From Stomoxys calcitrans (Eukaryota; Arthropoda; Insecta; Diptera; Muscidae): a DNA stretch of 64,000 nt. Within the stretch, counting starts at the first letter, position 1, and each line of letters opens with the position of its first letter. The notes under the pieces were generated by a model. That model made no database searches. It had not been told where the DNA came from and saw only the letters and a program-made list of their open reading frames with translations. Shown one piece after another: positions 57,271 to 64,000 of the stretch. A program made the position numbers and the translations under genes. The stretch spans positions 28,381,266-28,445,265 of the forward strand of contig NC_081555.1 in the NCBI RefSeq assembly GCF_963082655.1. Reading direction: 5' to 3'.

Positions 57271-57655
57271 TCTTGAGTGAATTAGTGAATTAGATGTTTC
57301 GTGTGAATGAACCATTAATCAAACTTGTGTGTCATTCACTGGAATAGCCAACCGGATATCAATTCCTGTGAATGGAAGCTCAACCAAAACAAAACTTTAA
57401 ATTATAAAATAAAATTAAAATTACGCGTTGGGGTGAGACTATGCACAATATCAATTCATCCTGGATACACAGGAATCTAAAAATTATATTCCTATATATA
57501 TATATATATATACATAGGCCAAATTTTATCCGAAGTTCCTCCCAGGAAATTTTTGCCTGAACCAACAAACACATTCACTCACGGCTTACGGCCACTTGAA
57601 GATTTAAAAGAAAAAATTAAAAGCTTCGCGGTAAATTTGAATTTGATAGTTTGCC

Positions 57656-59347
57656 ATGGACAACAGACCAGCTGAGGAAGCAACTTGTATGACATGTGAC
57701 ATATGCAAAATGAAAACATCTGCCGGCATTGAGGATACCTTACATTTTGGAGAATGGATGAATAAGAGCGATGTAAAAGTACATTACTTTTGCCTGGTAG
57801 GTACTACATTTCAACTATATCTACTTCCCGCAAAGAAAAGTCATTTGTATTTCGTTTCAGCTGCTATCAACACATTTACCACAAAAAGGCGAAGATCATG
57901 GCGGTATCTTGGGATTTTTGTTACGTGACATACGCAAAGAGATACATATGGCCAAGCAACGTACTTGCATGTACTGCGAAGCAAAAAGCGCCAATATAAT
58001 GTGCCATATATGCAAGAAATACTATCATCTCGTTTGCGGACACACGAATCTTTGTTTGTCAGAGTTTACTGGGGAGTTTAAATCATATTGCCGGGCATGT
58101 ATACCACTAAATGAGAAACAGAAACAAATGATGAAGGCTGAAATAGAACCGTACGATTATACTTGTTACATCTGTAAAACAGGCATGGGCTTTTACTCCC
58201 CATATAGCTGGATAGAAGCAAAATGTTGCAACAACGGTTACGTTCACCGAGTCTGCATTAAGAAATATGCATTAAACTCTGGCTACTATTTAATCTGCAT
58301 TTGGTGCAAGAGTAAAGAATTTCGGGAAGACGTAAAACGTCTTGGAGTATTTGTGCCAGATCGCGATGCCAATTGGGAGCGAGAAAAAGGTGCCTATAGA
58401 GATTTGCATCGTCCTAGCTTAAGATGCGATATGGAAATATGCCACTGCCCTAAAGGACGTGATTTTTTAAGCAGTAGGTTTTTTGATTTTTTTTAGCCTT
58501 TCATCATTCGATAAAAACATTGGGGTGGGTGTGTGTTTCGTTTTACAAACCTTTCACGCTTGGAGACAACTTGAGATAGCATAATAATATGTCGTTGTTT
58601 CTTAGGGTGATAGGGAAACCAAGAAAGGACCCGATATTAACCAAATGTATCCCTTTTTTTCAAGATAAATGGAAAATTATAAGATGTACATTGTGTGGCC
58701 TAGTCGGAGCTCATAATCCACTTTGCATACCTGGTTTTGAAAAAGCCAAACAACCACTAAAAGAGATCAAGTGTGATACATGTTCAGTTATTGAGCATAC
58801 ATTGGTTAAAGCGGCCAACCAGTCAAGAAATATAAATGAAACTCTGGATATAGACACCAGCTTGTACATGACGAAAACCTGTCGCGGTACTACCGTCTCA
58901 CCACACAGCGAAATCACAGAATTTTCAGATGAAGACTCTGAAGACTCAAAGGTCACGATAATAAACAATGCACTCATTTCAAATACCATGTCCATGACAG
59001 ATATTGTGGTGCCATTATTAACTCAATCCACCGAAACAGAAAGTCTCTTGGAAAAAAGCCAAGATAAACAGCATGTGTCAACTGATAAATCGTATGATTT
59101 ACATAATATGAATAAATCCTTGGACAAATGCGTCTTGCAATCAACTGAAACAGAAAAGCTTATAGAAAAAGGCTCCAAAAAAGATGCATCACAAGATATG
59201 GCAAAAACTTTGGAAAAATGTGTCAGCAATGAAAACGGCAATGCCTTGCTTCAATTAGAAAATTGTAACAAGGAAAGCAGTGGACCTCCCCCACCACACC
59301 TTATTCAAATGGCAGTAGATCATATGCTAGCTCTATTCGATCCATAA
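57656..59347 (+). CDS. PHF7/G2E3-family ePHD-RING-PHD protein, three exons
   Basis: Exons 57656-57796, 57861-58473 and 58665-59347 join through introns of 64 and 191 bp (GTAGGT donors; CAG and AAG acceptors) to 478 residues. The extended PHD begins with Cys14-x2-Cys17 and VHYFCL (42-47). It continues with LGFLLRDIRKEIHMAKQRTC, CMYC, CHICKKYYHLVCG and SYCRAC, the typical PHF7 pattern. A RING-like domain follows (TCYICKTGM, CCNNGYVHRVCIKKY, CIWC). After HCPKGRDFL comes a second PHD half with KWKIIRCTLCGLVGAH. Family members read histone H3 tails and ubiquitylate histones; fly Phf7 specifies male germline identity. The last 180 residues are acidic and Ser/Thr-rich, with a repeated 'STETE.L.EK' unit and no known domain. 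A polyadenylation signal is at 59379. It is transcribed divergently from Sep1. It could be the Phf7 orthologue or one of its fly paralogues. Confidence 0.87.
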
Positions 59348-59378
59348 TATAGCATGGACTAATGAATTTTGAGCCGTA

Positions 59379-59384
59379 AATAAA
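59379..59384 (+). promoter_or_regulatory. Probable polyadenylation signal of the PHF7-like gene
   Basis: AATAAA lies 32 bp after the stop codon. Confidence 0.7.
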
Positions 59385-59677
59385 GGTTAAGAAACAGCTA
59401 AATTTTTGTATAACTTACGTTATTTTCTTTTTATGTGCTAAATATAAAACAGATATTAAAAAGTTTTAATCCATCTCGCCAAAACGAACTCATAACTCAC
59501 CAATGTCGCCAGAATTGTTGAGGGGCTAACCACCACTTAAATTTTGGCCTAGAATCCAAGAAACTCAAAAATGAGACTTATTTTGAGATTTTTTTTTTAT
59601 CAAAACACAAAACCGGCAAAGTACTTGAGGACCTTGTTTCTACACTTGACCATGTCACAAATTGCTGTGACATATCA

Positions 59678-60181
59678 TCAAGGCAAATCTTGCATTGAAA
59701 TTATATGTACTGTATTTTCATTTTCACATTGCAATTCTTCATCAATTCTTACATTGGCTTCATGTTGTGATCTATGATTACTACCATTTTCACACATAGG
59801 CCATTCTTGCACAGATTTTGTGCCTATTTGCGACATATGACTATTGTCATTTTCATATATAGGCATTTCTTGCGCAGATTGTGAGCTTAGTAACTTCTTT
59901 TGATGAAAACACATTATGCCAAAGTCATTTTTAGGCATTGCACCAATCTGTAAGGATTTTGCATTTCTTTGGCAACATTTCTTAAACTCATCTATACATA
60001 TTTTAGTATGAGTACTTATTTTAAGATTATTTCCTATGGCTTCAAGCCAATGAGATTTGATTTTAAACAATGTTTTATTGTGTTTTTTACACAAAATGCA
60101 CTTTGCCCCTCTATAATGATCTGTTATATTGTTTGCACTATCATTGGGTTCTGCATTATTATTTTCAATTTTTTTATTCAT
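59678..60181 (-). CDS. Orphan 167-aa protein, single exon
   Basis: I do not recognise a family with confidence. The frame starts ATG (MNKKIENNNAEPNDSANN) and ends QDLP. Residues 27-65 read AKCILCKKHNKTLFKI, SHWLEAIGNNL and KICIDEFKKCC. The C-x2-C, Trp and 'C..EF' spacing resembles the start of a THAP-type C2CH domain, but the final Cys/His is not where it should be. A 17-residue block is imperfectly duplicated (AQEMPIYENDNSHMSQI and VQEWPMCENGSNHRSQ) before an acidic tail. No ORF of similar length overlaps it on the other strand. It converges with the PHF7-like gene. It could be a real young gene, a retroposed copy or a transposon fragment. Confidence 0.5.
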   Translation of the reverse strand: MNKKIENNNAEPNDSANNITDHYRGAKCILCKKHNKTLFKIKSHWLEAIGNNLKISTHTKICIDEFKKCCQRNAKSLQIGAMPKNDFGIMCFHQKKLLSSQSAQEMPIYENDNSHMSQIGTKSVQEWPMCENGSNHRSQHEANVRIDEELQCENENTVHIISMQDLP

Positions 60182-61127
60182 TTTTATTTATTATTTTTTT
60201 TTATTATTCTCTTTTAACTTTCTTATCTTACTTTCTTATAGTAAATTTTTAAATTTAAAAATTTTCCAATTTGTGGTAACACTACCTTATATTGGTGTAG
60301 CCCAATTGGAATCGATAACAACCACACCACACAACACAGGAAGGGAGTGATTTCCGATTTCCCTTTTTTTTGAAACTTTCTTTCACTTTCACACTACAAT
60401 GTTAAATGGTGGTATATTATATAGATATATGATATATAGATATATAGATAGATATATATTATAATCTATAATCTAAATCTATATCTATTCAATTTAAAAA
60501 AAACAAACACTTAACACTAAAAACACAAAAAATAATAAAACCGACAAAACGGAAACGCGGAACGCGACAAAACTAAACACAAAAAAAAATAAAACGGAAA
60601 CACGGAAAACACACACGGAAACGAAAACGGAAACGCGGAAGCGAGCGGAATTGCGGCCAGGGCAAAAAAAAAACGACGCGGAGCACTTGTAACTTCTTTG
60701 CTTTTTTTTTTTTTGATAATAAAAAATAATCAAATAATCAAATAATCGATAATGTAATAAATCGGATTTCGAATATAGGTACTTTCAAACCAATACGGTA
60801 GGTCTGTTCGCGTTCGAATGTTCAATGCTGCTGGGAAAAATAACAATAACACAACAGCACAACAGCATTGAAGCAGACAAGAAATCAACTATACAACCCT
60901 GTGGCGATGGTGGCGCAAATTCCCAATAGGCTGTAAAATTTTTTCCCATATTGATAATAATAATAATAATAATAATATTGATAATATTAGCGGATTCGCT
61001 AGCTTATAAATCCAATCCATTGTTGGCAGCACTAACACACACGTTTGGCATCCCGGCATCCCTAATACACATCCGAAATAATCAAATATAAACAAAACAA
61101 AAGAATAAGTAATTTTGCCTCTTTTAA
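60182..61127. other. AT-rich spacer with simple-sequence blocks
   Basis: Holds an ATATAGAT microsatellite (60415-60485), a strand-biased CGGAAAC-rich patch (60540-60665) and TAATAA repeats (60955-60980). No gene recognised. Confidence 0.55.
60540..60665. repeat. Purine-biased CGGAAAC-type low-complexity array
   Basis: 'aaaacggaaacgcggaacgc', 'aaaacggaaacacggaaaac' and 'gaaacgaaaacggaaacgcg' repeat a CGGAAAC core. The long minus-strand frame over it (poly Phe/Val) is an artefact of composition. Confidence 0.7.
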
Positions 61128-61571
61128 GGCCGAAACAGAATGAGCGCGTTGTGTGTTGCGTCGCGCGTCGCCTCGACGTTGGATAAGTTAAAATACACTA
61201 TTTCACATATGTCAACACAGAATGACGCTCGCTTTCCGGCGTTAAAGTTAAATTTTTTTAACTTCGGGCTTCGTAGCACGCGTCGCCAACAGCTGTTCAA
61301 AGCATAAGTACAAAAAGTAAACAAAGATTGAGCGGGTTTTTTGTTTCATTTTTTTTTAATGTTTTAGCGGTGATAAAGGAACAAATAGTTACATTTATAA
61401 TCATCTAATAATGCTTTAGGAACTTTAATGTAAAATAATATATCTGAAAAGTTCATAATACTTAAAATGTGTGCACGAAAAATATGTATTTTTTGTTTGT
61501 TTACATTGCCAAAAACTGGCAAGCGAAGCGACGCCCGACGCAACGCACAACGCGCTCTTTCTGTTTCGGCC
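61128..61571. mobile_element. 444-bp non-autonomous element with GC-rich terminal inverted repeats
   Basis: GGCCGAAACAGAATGAGCGC (61128 onward, continuing with GTTGTGTGTTGCGTCGC) is inverted at the right end as GCGCTCTTTCTGTTTCGGCC. The arms are about 44 bp with few mismatches. Flanks are TTTAA and TTTAG, so a target-site duplication is uncertain. No transposase is encoded. The superfamily is unknown to me. Confidence 0.8.
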
Positions 61572-61689
61572 TTTAGTTTTGTCATCCAGATTGAATGATG
61601 ACACCATAAAAAATTAAGCGGAAAAGTCCGCTTAATGGGCAAATAAAACACACCTAAAAATAATATTGATAAAAAATAATAATAATAAT

Positions 61690-61960
61690 CTACTCCCTAA
61701 TACCTTTCATTAGAGTCCCATATTGTTTGTCACGATCGAATATGCCAATATGCCTATTTGAGGGGGTTTTAGGGTCGGGGCGGCCCACTGGGTACTTGAA
61801 CCCAATTTTTAATACCATATTTGTATTCTACTCCCGAATACCTTTCATTCGAGTCCCATATTGTCCCAATCGGACTTTTGATTTTTGATGGTGATGTTGA
61901 GGTAAGGGGGAGGGTCCGCCCCTCTTCTGATATCAAAAAATTATATAGCCTTTTTTTTCT
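61690..61960. repeat. Tandem duplication, 138-bp unit
   Basis: 'actccctaatacctttcatt' at 61691 and 'actcccgaatacctttcatt' at 61829 both continue 'agtcccatattg'. The units then contain 'gggtcggggcggcccactgg' or a diverged relative. Confidence 0.75.
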
Positions 61961-62284
61961 TCCAGACCAATCTACACAATCACACAATCTGAAAATTTCA
62001 ATAAAATCATTGTTTTTTTTTTGCCTGATAAACCGGAACATGCCTATGTTTCAGTCGATTATTCTCCTGGATCGATAATCGATTTTTTTCAATATAGCGT
62101 TATTCGCCATTTTTCATTATTTAAAAAGAAAAGAAAAAGACACCTTGACACCTTCCGTCCCTTTTTCTTCCAATTTTCCAGCCCAAGCCAAGCCGCCAAG
62201 CTTCCATTTCATTCATCAATTGACCAATTGAACCTGTTGCATTAAACCAATAATATCTTAATAGCTTAAAGCTTAAAGGGGATC
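61961..62284. other. No recognised gene
   Basis: T-rich sequence with a short 'ggatcgataatcgattt' palindrome near 62070. The frames on both strands are short. Confidence 0.5.
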
Positions 62285-62475
62285 TGGATCTAAAATCAAT
62301 CAATCAATTTGGCTGAAATTTTGCACGATGTCTTTTCTTTTGACATCTATCAGATGTACTGAGTATGGTTTGAATCGGATCGGTCCAACGCCTGGTATAG
62401 CTCCCATATATGATATCTCCCATACTTTTTAAGCCTGTAGAGGGCGCAAGGGCGCAGTTTTTATAAAATAAATAG
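62285..62475. repeat. M1 family fragment
   Basis: 'tggctgaaattttgcacgat', 'gtatagctcccatatatga' and 'ctgtagagggcgcaagggcg' are typical modules. Confidence 0.75.
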
Positions 62476-62559
62476 ATGGGATTTCTTTGATTTCTTATTA
62501 TGACATCTTATAAGTTTTTAGTTTCTGCTTGTAAACAGAATCCGTCCAAAGTTCTTGAC

Positions 62560-63215
62560 AAACAACAAAATTTCGATTAAATTCCTTTAAAGAGAAAATT
62601 TTGATAAGATATACTCTAAAAACAAAATTTTTAGTCATGGTCGAGCCAGTCGAAGTTTTTAAAGACAGAATTTCCAAAAAATTTGTGCTTGAGAGGAATT
62701 ATTTGATTTGATTTTTTGATTTCAATAAAATTTTCTCCCAAATTCAATCTAATTTTTATAACCGCCAACAATTGTTTTATGACCAAATTTTGATTAAGCC
62801 CGGGCTCCAAAAAGACATTTTTTCTAGAGATAAAATTTAGTGAAAATTCTTTAAAGACAAAATTTGGCCCGCAATTATTTTTTTCAATGAAATATTCTCC
62901 AAAGAAAAAAATTCACTGCGGTTTTCTCTTAAGATAAATTTTTAATGAAATTGTTTAAACAAATTTGTTTTAAAAACACTATTTGAATAATTTTTTTTTT
63001 TTCTAAAAACGAAAATGAGAAAAAAACAAAATTTTAATGAAATTTTCCCTAAAGACCAAACTGCACTATATAACTATATATATTTTTTTTTTTTAATAAT
63101 CATTTGCCAGATTTTTTAAGTAAAATTATTCCAATTTTGTGTGAAGCTAACATTTTTATGAAATTTTCTCAAAAAAAGTATAAAAATTTCTCGAAAGACA
63201 AAAGTTTGTAAGATT
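62560..63215. repeat. Degenerate relatives of the 29-bp satellite
   Basis: 'tgaaattttccctaaagac', 'aatgaaatattctccaaaga' and 'ttctttaaagacaaaatttg' are scattered variants of the unit at 1236-1416, with no regular period left. Confidence 0.6.
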
Positions 63216-63706
63216 GATATCTAATTATATAAAAAATAACTGAAAACCTGAAAACATTGCCATATTTTACTACACGTAGCTCTATGCTTTCAGATTTAAC
63301 CCATTTTCGACTGGTGTTGCGTCTTCGCATCAGTGACTTGGTGAACATTTACGTCTATGTTTTTGCTTTTTTTAGTAAAGTCCACTAAAAATAATTATTT
63401 TTTAAATATTATTTTTGATTTTAAATATAGTGTTTTTTTCAACCTCGTTTTTTATTTTATTTATTTATACATTTTATTTATATTTTATATGGAGCATCTT
63501 AGATGCAAAGTTTCAAAGCAATTGCACCACAAGAAGGGGTAGTGGACTAAAATGGGTTAACAACATTTTCTTTAAAGACTTAGATTTAATTTGCTCAATA
63601 GAATAGTTTTGCGAAGCTTTTACTTGTTTATAGCTGAGTTCAAATGGCGTAACTGTTTTTTTTAAATATTTTTTTTCTCTACTTTCATATATAGTTTTTT
63701 TTTCAG
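63216..63706. other. T-rich sequence ending in a splice acceptor
   Basis: No gene recognised. It ends with the polypyrimidine tract 'agttttttttttcag' directly before the frame at 63707. Confidence 0.5.
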
Positions 63707-64000
63707 ATGGCGCCTCCAACTCAACGCCAAAAATTAAGGCTAAAAATAAATAAATTAAAACAACAGCAAATGCAAGCGGAATTGCAGTTACACCAATACG
63801 ACAGGCTACAGCGACAGCAGCGGGAGGAATGGCGGTGGCGAAGTGGAGCATACCCCGATTATGAAGGGGGATATATATCCCACTATTATAGGGGGCACAT
63901 GAGCCCCCCACTACGCAGACCCCCACCACGCAGCCCCCCATTACGTTACGAAGAGTACTATGAACGTTATAATTACGAAAGTGGCCGTAGCTACGAGCCA
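63707..64000 (+). CDS. Partial ORF, Gln- then Arg/Pro/Tyr-rich, running off the right edge
   Basis: An uninterrupted 98-codon frame begins ATG immediately after a strong acceptor ending TTTCAG and is still open at the window edge. It starts MAPPTQRQKLRLKINKLKQ, continues with a Gln-rich, probably helical segment (QMQAELQLHQYDRLQRQQRE), then GYISHYYRGHMSPPLRRPP and RSPPLRYEEYYERYNYESGR. The local base composition changes sharply from T-rich intron-like DNA to a GC-richer codon-like pattern. The RSP/RYE repeats recall disordered RNA-binding or splicing-related proteins, but I recognise no family. If the acceptor is used, the ATG may be internal to a longer protein. Confidence 0.5.
   Translation, partial: MAPPTQRQKLRLKINKLKQQQMQAELQLHQYDRLQRQQREEWRWRSGAYPDYEGGYISHYYRGHMSPPLRRPPPRSPPLRYEEYYERYNYESGRSYEP

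Larger units (their letters stand above)
55718..57655. other. Divergent intergenic region between Sep1 and the PHF7-like gene
   Basis: It should contain the Sep1 5' UTR/promoter (leftward) and the promoter of the gene at 57656. No TATA box can be singled out. It includes a family 3 copy (56790-56985) and the repeat at 57065-57270. Confidence 0.5.

Overview
The window is nuclear DNA from a calyptrate (muscoid) fly. It is AT-rich, has short GT-AG introns inside compact coding blocks, and carries conserved dipteran genes in a large excess of degraded transposable elements. The repeat types point to a muscid or blowfly-like genome: a 226-bp mariner-type MITE with TTGGGTTGCCC ends, a family built around 'GGCTGAAATTTTGCA' and 'CATATAAACCGATC', and (CAA)n-tailed repeats. 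There are no bacterial features, rRNA genes or CRISPR arrays. Species is not determinable by reading alone.

Genes, left to right. (1) 8835-8926 (-): the first coding exon of the phosphorylase kinase catalytic subunit (PhKgamma). The rest of the gene lies beyond the left edge, so positions 1-8834 are probably its first intron. (2) 11375-12704 (+): a complete three-exon DXO/Rai1 decapping nuclease of 381 residues. (3) 30285-31481 (-): three exons of septin Sep1, with a six-codon first exon at 55700-55717. That implies a 24-kb intron packed with repeats. (4) 57656-59347 (+): a three-exon PHF7/G2E3-type ePHD-RING-PHD protein, transcribed divergently from Sep1. (5) 59678-60181 (-): a single-exon orphan ORF of 167 residues. 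(6) 63707-64000 (+): an open reading frame after a splice acceptor, running off the right edge.

The outstanding element is an apparently intact Transib/RAG1-type transposon at 16075-21427. Its 680-residue transposase keeps the RAG1-like acidic residues and Zn-binding Cys/His pairs. The ends begin with CACAGTG, the exact V(D)J recombination heptamer. The insertion is flanked by a 5-bp CGTCG duplication. The terminal inverted repeats are 1448 bp each, which is very long as far as I know for this superfamily, and equal in length.

The remaining DNA is a layered repeat landscape. It holds fragments of several non-LTR retrotransposons, a dead mariner transposase, a Tc1-like relic with paired ends, several MITE families with readable target-site duplications, tRNA-derived SINE fragments, a 29-bp satellite, and several independent tandem duplications with units of 125-144 bp. 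Two dispersed families end in CTACAACAACA. One of them, about 100 bp, folds on paper into a multi-stem RNA, and a paired change between copies supports the structure.
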